Shown: in pieces, positions 1 through 9,709 of the stretch
Layout of the letters: every line of letters begins with the position of its first letter
Position numbering within the stretch: the first letter of the stretch is position 1
Assembly: GCF_023973825.1 (NCBI RefSeq)
Contig: NC_090125.1
Span: 3,073,412-3,137,411, forward strand
DNA: 64,000 nt
Reading direction: 5' to 3'
From: Plasmodium brasilianum
Taxonomy: Eukaryota > Apicomplexa > Aconoidasida > Haemosporida > Plasmodiidae
Program-made: the position numbers and the translations under genes
Notes under the pieces: generated by a model
What the model saw: only the letters and a program-made list of their open reading frames with translations
Database searches by the model: none
What the model was told of the DNA's origin: nothing

Positions 1-308
1 TTGGAATTTTTTTTCGTTTTTTCTTTCACCTCCTCTTTTTTATCCTCACTAAAATCCGCAGTCTTTTCCTGTTCTGTTTTTTTCAAGTCATCTTCACACA
101 GTATTTTTAAGTTAACAGGATTTGCTTTCTCAATTGACACCAGTCCTTCCTTTTTCAGTCTACATAACGAAGGGGGAGAAAAAAATATAAAATAAAAAAT
201 AAATTAAGAAAAAAAAATAATAAAATAAAAATAGTAATAATGATAATAATAAATTCACAAAAAATTAGTGTAATGATAAAGAATAATAACAAATATTAAT
301 ACTCCCAT
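1..308 (-). CDS. Secreted charged protein, 5' part only (runs off the left edge)
   Basis: I do not recognise this protein. Two exons are visible on the minus strand: 259..308, starting at an ATG at 308, and 1..159, which continues outside the window. The 99-base intron has a GTGAAT donor and a TTATGTAG acceptor behind a pyrimidine-rich tract, and both sides agree in phase (two bases plus one). Exon 1 encodes a short hydrophobic stretch (MGVLIFVIILYHYTNF) that looks like a signal peptide or signal anchor. Exon 2 is hydrophilic and rich in Lys, Glu and Asp (for example EDKKEEVKEKTKK) without a stop. A one-exon hydrophobic leader followed by a charged body is common for exported or secretory-pathway proteins of malaria parasites. 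The exon 2 reading is well supported; the start is inferred from the matching splice phase. Confidence 0.5.
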
Positions 309-469
309 TTTGATGAAGGCGGTAAAAGGACGCAGACGTAAAAAGTGTCATATAATGAGAAGAATGAATACACATTTTTGAGCTTATGCGTTTGTTATGG
401 GAACGTTTAAATTAAAAACATTATGTATATATGTGCAAATTTTTTTTTTTTTTTTTTTTTTTTTTGTTT

Positions 470-1130
470 TTACATATATATATAATATATGTTTATATAT
501 ATTTACTTATATCATGCACATTGACATAAAATTTCATATGAATAAAATTAAGGACATAGGATGCTATATAATTTTACATAAATGTACTTTTTCGACATAC
601 ATATAATATGTGTACACATATATATATATATATATATAACTATACTAAAATGCATATAATATCATAAGAAAAAAATTTTAGGCAGTGGGTGGCATATTTT
701 TGCACATGTACTTTCTCGACATACATATATCATGTGTAAACATACATATATATATATATAACTATACAAACATGCATATAATTTCATATGCCTAAAATTC
801 AGGGCCATTAGTACTCCATTTTTTTTTCATGAATGTACTACTTTTTTGACATACATATCATATACGTATGTATATATATTTATATCATGCAAACTGGTAT
901 ATAATTTCATATTCATAAAATTCGTGGCCCTGCATACTATATTTTATTATATATATGCACTTTTTTGTTATACATATAATATGTGTATAAATATATTAAA
1001 TATATATTTATGTCATACAAAGTGGCATTATAATTTTATATGCACGAAATTCCGTGGCTTCGCTTTGGTTACTACATTTTTTTACATGCATGTACTACTT
1101 TTTGGCCATTCATACAATATGTATCTATAC
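470..1130. repeat. Degenerate ~125-bp tandem repeat, about five copies
   Basis: A recurring module can be followed through this stretch: TTTCATATG-type sequence, an AAAATTC..GGCC core, a run of T, a TGTACTACTTTTT segment, GACATACATAT, a (TA)n stretch and an ATGCA/ATAATTTCATAT end. The GACATACATAT landmark or its variants lies at about 594, 718, 848, 967 and 1104, giving spacings of 124, 130, 119 and 137 bases. Copies are diverged, so this looks like an old tandem array. Confidence 0.6.
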
Positions 1131-1153
1131 ATAAATATCGGTACTTATACATA

Positions 1154-1300
1154 CATATGGGTATTTATCTCTCTCTATATACATATATATACATATGGGT
1201 ATTTATCTCTCTCTATATACATACATATACATATGGGTATTTATCTCTATCTATATACATACATATACATATGGGTATTTATTTATATGTATATAAATAT
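1154..1300. repeat. 38-bp minisatellite, four copies
   Basis: The segment CATATGGGTATTTATCTC starts at 1154, 1192, 1230 and 1268, an exact 38-base period; the fourth copy degenerates after the first half. Copies differ only by small changes in the TATATACATA part. Confidence 0.85.
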
Positions 1301-2450
1301 ATATAGGTACTTTTGTATATGCATATAATTATGTACGCATAAGTTGAAAAGCATGTTCGCCTCATTTAAAAAAAGGCTTGGAGATAAAAACACAGCAATA
1401 AATGCAATCTTCTCTAATGTAAAATATAAAGATAGCATTACTCCATTTATCTCATGCGCATACATATTTATGTAAATGTATATGCACATATTTCTATAAT
1501 AAAGCACAATTTTTATATATGCTCAAATAAGTATTTATGTTTATAATTGCTGCCTTACTGTTTGAGGAGAGCAGGCGCAAGTGTAACTTCTTCATAAATC
1601 ATCTTCTTTTTTTCCTTTTTTCTTTTTTTCCTTATTTATGCTTTCCTTTTTTTGTGTTTTATTATAATCAGTTCCTTTTTTAATCAAAATTGAACTTGTT
1701 TCAAAGAAAACAAAATATATTTTATTCCTAAATACACAAAGGAAAATAAAGTATTAGTTCTTTTAAATTACAACAACAGTAAGAATGAAAAATAAAAAAA
1801 GAAAAGATTTCAAAAAAAAATAAAAATAAAAAAATAAAAAAATAAAATTTTGTATATCATTTTTTGAGTAGATCATAATTTTATTTTCAAAAAAAAAAAA
1901 TAATTTGACACAATTGTTAAAACAAAAAAAAAAAAAAAAATAACAAAACAAATTAACAAGTGGCTGATGGAGACATAAAAACATCATGTAAATTCCAAGA
2001 ATCGAGGTACGACTCTTTTTTTTTTTTTTTTCTAACAGTTCTGCTGACGTTATGCACTAGCGTATTTATTGTGTATCCAGTTTTTTATTTGTGTACTACT
2101 CTCTTCACGGTGCCTCTTAATTTTGAAAAAGTAAAAATATAAAACAAATTTTAAGAAAATGAAGCAGAAAAAACAATTCAGAATGCTAGGATTCTAGTTT
2201 TTAATGTTAAACATAGTTAAAGAGAAAGTTCAAATACATATTTTTCTATTTACAAATAAGTAAGAGCAAGTATATGTATACATATGCTCATACATATATG
2301 TGTACTTTTCGTAAAAAATTGCAGAATTGTCGCATACATAAGCGTTATACATGTACATATATATATACATATTTTTGCATAAAAAAAGTACATAATTTAA
2401 TACATAAGCACATATACATAGAATATAAATACATAGCATGTACATGCATA

Positions 2451-2645
2451 GTACGTAAATATATAGTACGTAAACGTATAGTACGTAAATATATAGTACG
2501 TAAACGTATAGTACGTAAATATATAGTACGTAAACGTATAGTACGTAAATATATAGTACGTAAACGTATAGTACGTAAACATATAGTACGTAAACGTATA
2601 GTACGTAAACATATAGTACATAAACACGTAGTACATGAACACCTA
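2451..2645. repeat. 15/30-bp minisatellite upstream of HisRS
   Basis: GTACGTAAATATATA and GTACGTAAACGTATA alternate with an exact 15-base period (so a 30-base higher-order unit) for about 13 units, decaying at the right edge into GTACATAAACACGTA-like copies. GTAC and TATA inside each unit are self-complementary. The period is a multiple of three, so all frames stay open and give false repetitive ORFs on both strands. Confidence 0.9.
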
Positions 2646-2873
2646 GCACATGCGTGCATTGTAAATACATACATAGTACATGCGCACCTTTTTATGTATG
2701 TATGTTAGCTCAAAAAATTGCAAAATTGCTACGTAAATCCACAAATGCATTTACATATATACGCTTTCATATACTCCAATTACCCGTTACCGTGATTATC
2801 CTTGCTGAAAGTGAATGCACTTAGTTCAATTTTTACTCCCTAATCGTCAACATCTAGGAAGAATGCTGTTTTT

Positions 2874-5800
2874 ATGTCTCATAAATATTTTTTTTCAAAT
2901 TTGTCATTTCGTTTAAGACACCCCGAAAAAAAAAAAATTTTTTTTTGTCAAAAAAAGAATTTTAAAAGAGTAGTACCGAATTGTAACATAACAAAAATGA
3001 GCATAAGTGTATATAAAAATAAAATCTTTAATACTAGGGATGTTTTGGAAGTAAGCATATATGGAAGGAACTTAAAATTGGAACCCTCTAGTTTTAAGGA
3101 CTGTGTTTATAAATTAAACGACAATAAAATAAATATACAAGAATTAGAAAAAGTGGATGGATCACATGGTGTTGTTACGGAAGTGTGTTCAAAAGATAAA
3201 GAAAAGAATGAGGAAGTAAGAGGTGTTAAGATGATGAACTCTTTATGTTATAATATGGATGAACTAAAATGCTTATATTTTTTTTTCCTAATCAATATAT
3301 TAAGATTTAAAAATAATTTAGATATAAATTTAATAAGAAATGTTTGTAGTTCTATAAACAATACGACATATTGTTCTTCTAATATAATTTTTAAGGAAAA
3401 CGATATGTATAGTGTAACATTAAAAAAATTTTTTATTTCAAATTTAAAACAATGTGGTAAGGTAGAATATAATATGAGTCATTTTAAGTCTTCTATAAAT
3501 GTCGTTATTGAAAAATGTAGCATGTTATTTCTGAATACACATAAAACGTATTCTTTATGTAAATATTTAACATGTTGTTTATGTAATATTCTGGAGTTAT
3601 TTAATATTAATTGTGATGTCTTATTTAAGAATACATTTAATAACAATGTAAATAATAGTAACATACATTCAATAAATGATATAATATCGAAAATTAAGTG
3701 GATGATTCACGATTCGAAAATTGAAAAAGACAAGGAACTTTCTAAAAATTTCAGTTCAAATATCATGTTATTTGTTTATGCACAAAGTAAGTTAACGGAT
3801 GACTGTAATTATATTATGACCTTAATTAATCAGAACTTTAAAAATAGTTTAGATGATAATAAACATGAATATACGGAAGAAATGAATTCAATAAGTATAT
3901 ATATTAATATTTTATGTAGAGGTATCAATGAAAACTTATATATTCTTACAAAAAACATTCTAGATATTGCAACTAAAATTGTACCTTTATTTGTTAATAA
4001 TTTGCATGATTTTATCACATCCAATGAGGTAATTACGAATGACCACGCCGATTTGAAGAAGCCTCCCACTAGCGGTTTTGTCGTCGTGTATAATGATAAT
4101 AATTGTAATAATAATGACAGGGGTAATAATAGTAACAGCGGTAATAATACTATGGTGGGAGTGAACAGCTTGAAGATCTACCTTACCGAATTATATGAAG
4201 AAAAATATCTGAGGAGTGTTGAGAAAAAGTTTGTAAACATCTCATATTCAAACGAATTTCATAAACTGAAAGATATGAATATAGTATTCAACGAGCTGTT
4301 AATTCTTTTAACAGATATAATTATGCACATGAACATCTTGTATGATATAAAAGCATATAACAAAGCTTTAGCTCATATTCTGAAGAATAAAAAAGTGTCT
4401 GGTTGTGTTCATAATATTGGTATTGGATGTCTTGAATTTAAAAATTTTCTCTATTCACTTATCTCACCTAATGGTAAATCAAAATTAAATATATATAATG
4501 AAAAAGACAAACTAGTATTAATGAAAGATAACAAAATTGTGAGTAATCACCTTTTTAATATCCTTAGTGAACATTTTATACCTTACAAATTTGTGGATGA
4601 TATAAGTGAAATACTAATTCAGAAAAATATAAACTTTAATTTGAAAGTGCCAAAAGGGGCAAAGGATTTTACAGGAGAAGATATGCAGTTAAGAAATATA
4701 TTTTTCGATTTCATTAAAAGGAAATTTTTAATACACGGTGCAGTAGAAATAGATACACCTATATTTGAATTAAAAGAAACATTGATGGACAAATATGGAG
4801 AAGATTCCAAATTAATATTTGATCTAAAGGATCAGGGTGGAGAAAACTTATCCTTAAGATATGATTTAACTGTTCCTTTATATCGTTTTGTTAATACGAA
4901 TAATGTAAATGCTTTAAAAAGATTTCATATAGGAAAAGTATATAGAAGGGATGAACCAAGTATGAATAGAGGTAGATTTCGAGAGTTTTATCAATGTGAT
5001 TTTGACATAGTAGGAAAATATGATACGCTTCGTACCGACTTTCATATTTTATTTATCTTTTGGGATATATTAAATAATTTAAAAAATGTTATAGGTAATT
5101 TTAATTGTAAAGTTAACCACAGAAAAATATTGGAATATATGCTCCTCTCTTGTAATATTCATAAAGATAAAGTTAAAACTATATCAAGCAGTATAGACAA
5201 ATTAGACAAAATAACATTTCAGCAATTTAGGGACGAGTTACTAAATGAAAAAGGAATCCCTGTAGAATCTGTGGATAAAATTGAAGCATACATTTCAAAA
5301 ACGTTAAGTTTATCTCCATTCTTAGTTATTGAATTTTTGAGAAATGATTTAAATGAATCTACTTTTGATCAATGTTATAAGAATGAAATCAATGTAGTGA
5401 TAAATCATTTAGAAAACATTTTTGAATTGCTTAAACGTTTTAACATGATTAATCATTTTACATTAGATTTGTCATTAGCCAGAGGTTTAGATTATTATAC
5501 TGGAATCATATTTGAATTTGTTCTTCTTTCAGAAACAGGATTAGGTAGTATCGCCGCAGGGGGGAGGTATGATTATCTCATAAGAAACAGAAGAAAAGAA
5601 TACATACCGTCTGTTGGTGCTTCTATCGGGATAGAACGAATAATAGCCATTGCCGAGGATAAGGTAAAGGAGAAAATTCTTACCCCAGAGGAAGCTAATA
5701 GCAGAAATGATAGTAGCCATTGTAAAGGTACAGCACAAAATAAGGATACACTCAATGAAGGTATTAGCGGAACAAATAACAATTCAATGATATGTAATGT

Positions 5801-6206
5801 TGTCACGACTAGTAGCAGCTCATCGAAGTATAAGCTCAAAGACAATTCAATTGAAGTTCTTATATGTCATGCAAAGAAAGACAGTTTTACGGAAACCATT
5901 GAGTTGTGCAAAAAATTATGGGATCAAAATATTTGTACGGAATTTATATATGTGCAGGATCAAAAAATACAGAAGCAACTGATTTATGCTTTAGAAAAAC
6001 AAATACCGCTTGTTGTCATTATCGGTGATGAAATTGAAAAGGGAATTATAAAATTACGAGAACTTACTTTAGATAAGGACAGATCATTTGGAGAAAAAGA
6101 AATAAGTCTAAATGATTGTGTCAATGAAGTAAAAAATTATTTCAAGCATAATTTAACGTGGAAACAGAATGTTATGAATATCCTATTTGAGAGAACGAAA
6201 GAATAA
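2874..6206 (+). CDS. HARS: Histidyl-tRNA synthetase (histidine--tRNA ligase)
   Basis: Class II aminoacyl-tRNA synthetase that charges tRNA-His. The single exon encodes 1,110 residues. The catalytic core begins near residue 590 (KGAKDFTGED). Motif 2 is at about 687 (GKVYRRDEP, then RGRFREFYQCDFD), the histidine-specific LARGLDYYTG loop at 868, an AAGGRYD glycine-rich segment near 895, and motif 3 (GASIGIERI) at 915. A Ser/Asn-rich insert separates this from a C-terminal anticodon-binding domain (about 990-1090, beginning IEVLICHAKKD). The N-terminal ~590 residues are far longer than in bacterial or human enzymes and I cannot assign them a domain. The first 41 residues are basic and aromatic (MSHKYFF...), and a second Met at residue 42 (base 2997) could start a shorter form, so dual targeting is possible but unproven. 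Confidence 0.95.
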   Translation: MSHKYFFSNLSFRLRHPEKKKIFFCQKKNFKRVVPNCNITKMSISVYKNKIFNTRDVLEVSIYGRNLKLEPSSFKDCVYKLNDNKINIQELEKVDGSHGVVTEVCSKDKEKNEEVRGVKMMNSLCYNMDELKCLYFFFLINILRFKNNLDINLIRNVCSSINNTTYCSSNIIFKENDMYSVTLKKFFISNLKQCGKVEYNMSHFKSSINVVIEKCSMLFLNTHKTYSLCKYLTCCLCNILELFNINCDVLFKNTFNNNVNNSNIHSINDIISKIKWMIHDSKIEKDKELSKNFSSNIMLFVYAQSKLTDDCNYIMTLINQNFKNSLDDNKHEYTEEMNSISIYINILCRGINENLYILTKNILDIATKIVPLFVNNLHDFITSNEVITNDHADLKKPPTSGFVVVYNDNNCNNNDRGNNSNSGNNTMVGVNSLKIYLTELYEEKYLRSVEKKFVNISYSNEFHKLKDMNIVFNELLILLTDIIMHMNILYDIKAYNKALAHILKNKKVSGCVHNIGIGCLEFKNFLYSLISPNGKSKLNIYNEKDKLVLMKDNKIVSNHLFNILSEHFIPYKFVDDISEILIQKNINFNLKVPKGAKDFTGEDMQLRNIFFDFIKRKFLIHGAVEIDTPIFELKETLMDKYGEDSKLIFDLKDQGGENLSLRYDLTVPLYRFVNTNNVNALKRFHIGKVYRRDEPSMNRGRFREFYQCDFDIVGKYDTLRTDFHILFIFWDILNNLKNVIGNFNCKVNHRKILEYMLLSCNIHKDKVKTISSSIDKLDKITFQQFRDELLNEKGIPVESVDKIEAYISKTLSLSPFLVIEFLRNDLNESTFDQCYKNEINVVINHLENIFELLKRFNMINHFTLDLSLARGLDYYTGIIFEFVLLSETGLGSIAAGGRYDYLIRNRRKEYIPSVGASIGIERIIAIAEDKVKEKILTPEEANSRNDSSHCKGTAQNKDTLNEGISGTNNNSMICNVVTTSSSSSKYKLKDNSIEVLICHAKKDSFTETIELCKKLWDQNICTEFIYVQDQKIQKQLIYALEKQIPLVVIIGDEIEKGIIKLRELTLDKDRSFGEKEISLNDCVNEVKNYFKHNLTWKQNVMNILFERTKE

Positions 6207-6394
6207 ATTACATGAATGTAAGAAGTTACTTTTTGTTAATAATAGCCTTCCTTTCCCCTTCTTCCTCTTATATGTGCCTCTAGCAGGAGATTAAACCGGT
6301 TATATGATGTATTGTTTCTCTTGCGTTTATTTTATTTTGAGCATTTAACGGGGAAATAAACACAGTAAAAATAAAAAAAAAAAAAAAATATATA

Positions 6395-6596
6395 ATAAAA
6401 TAGTAAAATAAAATAGTAAAATGAAATAATCAAATGAAATAATGAAATAAAATAGTAAAATGAAATAATCAAATGAAATAGTAAAATGAAATAATCAAAT
6501 GAAATAGTAAAATGAAATAATCAAATGAAATAGTAAAATGAAATAATCAAATGAAATAGTAAAATGAAATAATCAAATGAAATAGTAAAATAAAAT
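6395..6596. repeat. 26-bp minisatellite in the HisRS 3' region
   Basis: The unit GTAAAATGAAATAATCAAAT+GAAATA recurs every 26 bases from about 6455 (6455, 6481, 6507 and onward), with looser copies before it. It lies 190 bases after the HisRS stop and contains only A, T, G and one C per unit. Confidence 0.85.
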
Positions 6597-6806
6597 GATA
6601 GGATAACAAAATAGTGATCTGTCATATTACTTAAAAAAAAGGGAAAAACCTTTATGAACTTTACTTTTTACGATTGTCTACAATTTAAAAAAAAATAAGA
6701 ATAATCTATTTTAATATATATATATGTAATAGTAGGTTTTAATATGGGAATATTATAAAACCATTCTGAATCGTTGCGCTCTTTCAATTTTTAATATTTT
6801 AGTGAA

Positions 6807-6837
<31 letters not shown>

Positions 6838-6839
6838 AA

Positions 6840-7148
6840 ATGAACCTTTTAAATTTTAACCTATTGAATGAAACGTTATTTATTTATTTTTTTTTTTCTT
6901 TAAAAAATTGGCAAACCTTTGATACGACAAATTTTCAGAATAAATTATTATATTTTGAAAATTTTAGTTTGAAAAGGAGTTCAATTAAACGAGCTACAAT
7001 AAAAAGCAGCAAAATGTGTAAATTTTTGGAAGCATATTTATGCGAACATTCGAGGAAACAAAAAAACAAAGGTGCAAAAATTTTTTTAAATAGAAGATGC
7101 CCAATTAAAGGCCATAAAATGTTCACGCCAAAATATGTGGAATTCTAA
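6840..7148 (+). CDS. Small basic protein, unknown
   Basis: An ATG-initiated ORF of 102 codons between HisRS and the hydroxylase-like gene. I do not recognise it. The N-terminal 25 residues are Phe/Leu-rich and overlap a T-tract, so they may be non-coding. The C-terminal 60 residues are clearly more protein-like and strongly basic (KRSSIKRATIKSSK, then NRRCPIKGHKMFTPK), with Met at codon 60 (base 7017) as an alternative start. A small basic protein with a hydrophobic leader could be a mitochondrial or apicoplast ribosomal protein, but that is a guess. An exon starting within the ORF (acceptor TTTTCAG at about 6940) is also possible. Confidence 0.4.
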   Translation: MNLLNFNLLNETLFIYFFFSLKNWQTFDTTNFQNKLLYFENFSLKRSSIKRATIKSSKMCKFLEAYLCEHSRKQKNKGAKIFLNRRCPIKGHKMFTPKYVEF

Positions 7149-7360
7149 ATACTGTATTTATTAATTACTACTGTAAGCACGTGTATACATACATTTACGC
7201 ACATTTGTGTACACATATATATATGCACATGCTTAGGGTTATATCCTTTGAAGTTTGACGCAATAAAACTCTGACTGTCCTTTGCCGATGTTTTAATTTT
7301 ATGGTCATAACAGCTGTTCAATTTATTAACTTCTCTAAGATAAGAAAAATTTTCTGTGAA
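7145..7360 (-). CDS. Possible exon of an unrecognised minus-strand gene
   Basis: On the minus strand, about 7228-7360 reads as a non-repetitive hydrophilic stretch (NFSYLREVNKLNSCYD, then KTSAKDSQSFIASNFKGYN) following a good acceptor (TTTAATTTTCACAG at 7361). It stays open to a stop at 7145, but the last 25 codons are low-complexity. A start at about 7436 (MKTLCMCHT) joined through a 55-base intron would be in phase, but that intron is very short for this genus. GC is higher than in the flanks. Confidence 0.25.
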   Translation of the reverse strand, partial: FTENFSYLREVNKLNSCYDHKIKTSAKDSQSFIASNFKGYNPKHVHIYMCTQMCVNVCIHVLTVVINKYSI

Positions 7361-7661
7361 AATTAAAAAGTTGCACAAAAAAATTGAAGTTCAGTATGTT
7401 TGTTCTACGGGTGTGGCACATACATAACGTCTTCATAATATTCTTATTATAGCTTTGAAGAGAAAAAATACAAAAAAAAAAAAAAATATTAAGACTACCC
7501 GAATATTCGCTTTATTTTGAAGTATATACAAATAAGTATTCATACCGTACACATATATTTAGAGAGATACATATGTACGTATATACATATGCAGTCCCTA
7601 CACACTCAGTTCAAAGGAGCTTTTTTTTTCATTAATATTTATTTTTTTAATTTTTTTGAAC

Positions 7662-8855
7662 ATGGAGGTGGAATGGAATGACGAAACACTTAACAAATTC
7701 TACAGTTATTTATACAGTACAGTTAGCTACGAAAAATGCTTGGAACTAGAAAAGGATATAAGAATAGAAACAGGCACAGAAAGTAGACTAACTAGGAATT
7801 GTGATTCATGTGGAAATGATCATGACAAAATAAATATAAGTTCATTCAAGTTTAAAAAGGATGAGGATGATATGTTAGGTGAAATATTAGATAATGAAAA
7901 AGATAAAGAAAATATAAAAAATTCTGTAGCTACTTTAACACAGAGAGCTTTTTCTATTTATACTAATGTAGTAACTAAAGCAAAATCAATAGGAGACAAC
8001 AAAATAAATTTAAAAATAGATCATTTTTTAAGAACAGATATTTTTAGGCTTGTTTTTACAAAGTACATTATTTCTAATGTAAAGTCCAAAATTAAAGAAA
8101 TACATTGTAAGAATACAAAAAATATAGTTTCACTAGCAAATCCTTTAAATATAAAAGAATATGACTTAAATAAAATAAACACAGACACAATGGCAAATTT
8201 AATGAATAATAATGTAGGTATTCAAAAGAACTTTGTAGGTAAAGAGTATATGAAACTAATATATGATGAGCTCGTGTTTATTGAATATAATAACCAATTT
8301 AACGAATTTAGTAGAGAATATAGAAATATTAGAACTGATTTTTATTGTTGGGTTTATATAACAAGCTTAGATAGAGAAAAACAAAAGGGATTATATAAAT
8401 TATTAAAAGAGTTATCACTAATTCCGTATGAATTAAATAAAAAAGCAAATTTATCTTTACAAATATGTACATTATTTCAATTTTTATATTTCTCTCCGAA
8501 TAAGTCTTATTTAAAAAAGCATTCCGAAGGTGGATATGACAATTTCGATAACGGGAAAAAAATTACATGTATTTATATTCCCCTAATACATTCAGGGAAT
8601 GACTTAGAAATTAAAATATACAGAAATGAATGTTCTAATATGAATGAAATGGGAAAAACAATTACTAATCATAATAATATGAACATGCCAAATAATAACG
8701 ACAATATTCCTCTTCAAGTGATAAAACCTGAAAGTGATTCTCTCATTTTTTTGCAAACAAGAAATATCTCTTATGAGGTTACAAAAACAAAAAATAAATT
8801 TTTCATCGTCCACCTTTCAATTCCAGGTCCCCTTTCGTCAGACAGAAATATGTAA
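7662..8855 (+). CDS. Prolyl-hydroxylase-fold (EGLN/PhyA-like 2-oxoglutarate oxygenase) protein, probably inactive
   Basis: A 397-residue single-exon protein; the in-frame TTG just upstream is not a start. The C-terminal half follows the order of the HIF/SKP1 prolyl-hydroxylase domain. RTDFYCWV (from residue 224) corresponds to the R-G-D-x-x-x-W element. Then come a GLYKLLKELSLIPYEL helix, CTLFQFLYFSP, the KKHSEGGYDN segment (H287), KITCIYI, and the SLIFLQTRNISYEV strand. In active family members the iron is held by HxD and a distal H, and 2-oxoglutarate by R. Here the first site reads H-S-E (287-289), the distal His is replaced by Tyr (371), and the Arg position appears to be Lys (about 380). 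This suggests a pseudoenzyme or a divergent catalyst. The N-terminal 200 residues are helical and unassigned. The match is by eye from memory of the family pattern. Confidence 0.6.
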   Translation: MEVEWNDETLNKFYSYLYSTVSYEKCLELEKDIRIETGTESRLTRNCDSCGNDHDKINISSFKFKKDEDDMLGEILDNEKDKENIKNSVATLTQRAFSIYTNVVTKAKSIGDNKINLKIDHFLRTDIFRLVFTKYIISNVKSKIKEIHCKNTKNIVSLANPLNIKEYDLNKINTDTMANLMNNNVGIQKNFVGKEYMKLIYDELVFIEYNNQFNEFSREYRNIRTDFYCWVYITSLDREKQKGLYKLLKELSLIPYELNKKANLSLQICTLFQFLYFSPNKSYLKKHSEGGYDNFDNGKKITCIYIPLIHSGNDLEIKIYRNECSNMNEMGKTITNHNNMNMPNNNDNIPLQVIKPESDSLIFLQTRNISYEVTKTKNKFFIVHLSIPGPLSSDRNM

Positions 8856-9709
8856 CTTGGACAGGGTAAGCCAATAATTACTTAAACTTTACGTATATAT
8901 GTATATATATATATATATATATATACACAAGCCCACATATATATACTTGTATATGTATACACTCAAGTGTTATTTGTGAAATTATGTATATATAGCCATT
9001 TTTTCAAACCTCCGATTGATCCTGAAAAAAGGCAATAATTTCCTGAATGAATAGAGAAAAAATAAAAATTAACAATTCACTTAGGAATTTCAGCGCAGTA
9101 GAAATATATATGCATTTGGAAAGATAAAAAATATTAAATAAAATCCCATAATACGAAGCACGAAAAAAGACGAGCCTAACACATATTACTCAAATAAATT
9201 AAGCATTTGTTAAGATACCACAAAAGGTCTAATGCAGATCCTATATGATTACAGTCATGATTTACATTTCACTTTTTATTATATTCTAGTGACGTTTTTA
9301 TATAATGTTCACCCATTTTTCACTTTTTCAAAATTGTGAACATTGCAGATAAAGGATCAGATATAAATCGTTACCACGAAATACATATTTTTGTATAAAT
9401 ATATAATGTATATACGTTTGGAACAAAATATGTCTTTACTATTCATATATGTATATTAAAATATGGGTATAGTGAAAACCTTATTAGCAGTTGTATGTTT
9501 GATTTACCTTTTACTACTTCCTTTTCTTTGTCAATTTAAAAAAATAAAAATTTCTCACTTCTTTTGGATGAAACGATATGAAAAAATAAGAATACAATAA
9601 AATGAAATAATATAAAAAAGTTCGCAACAAAATATTCAAAAATTTTTAGTCACTAAATGTGTATACATTAACATATGTATGTATATAGATTACATAAATA
9701 CGAAATCGT
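8856..9709. other. Intergenic, between convergent genes
   Basis: AT-rich spacer holding the 3' ends of the hydroxylase-fold gene (+) and the basic orphan gene (-). It includes a (TA)n tract at about 8900-8925. I see no supported coding or RNA feature. Confidence 0.5.

Larger units (their letters stand above)
309..2873. other. Intergenic region between the secreted-protein gene and HisRS; minisatellites and coding-like islands
   Basis: Mostly (TA)n, poly(T) and three tandem-repeat blocks, annotated separately. Two islands of higher complexity stand out. 1352..1440 on the plus strand opens as a hydrophilic, start-containing stretch beginning MFASFKKRLGDKNT. 1955..2130 is open on plus (beginning VADGDIKTSCKF) and also hydrophilic on minus (KRHREESSTQIKNW, around 2050-2115). 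I could not assemble either into a gene with matching splice phases. Confidence 0.5.

Noticed and set aside
846..1328. 160-codon Tyr/Ile-rich ORF
   Set aside because: Lies across the 125-bp and 38-bp repeats; composition follows TA-rich repeats.
2230..2708. Repetitive ORFs on both strands
   Set aside because: Produced by the 15-bp minisatellite, whose period is a multiple of three.
6400..6600. CRISPR-like regular repeats
   Set aside because: Direct tandem minisatellite without unique spacers, in a eukaryotic genome.
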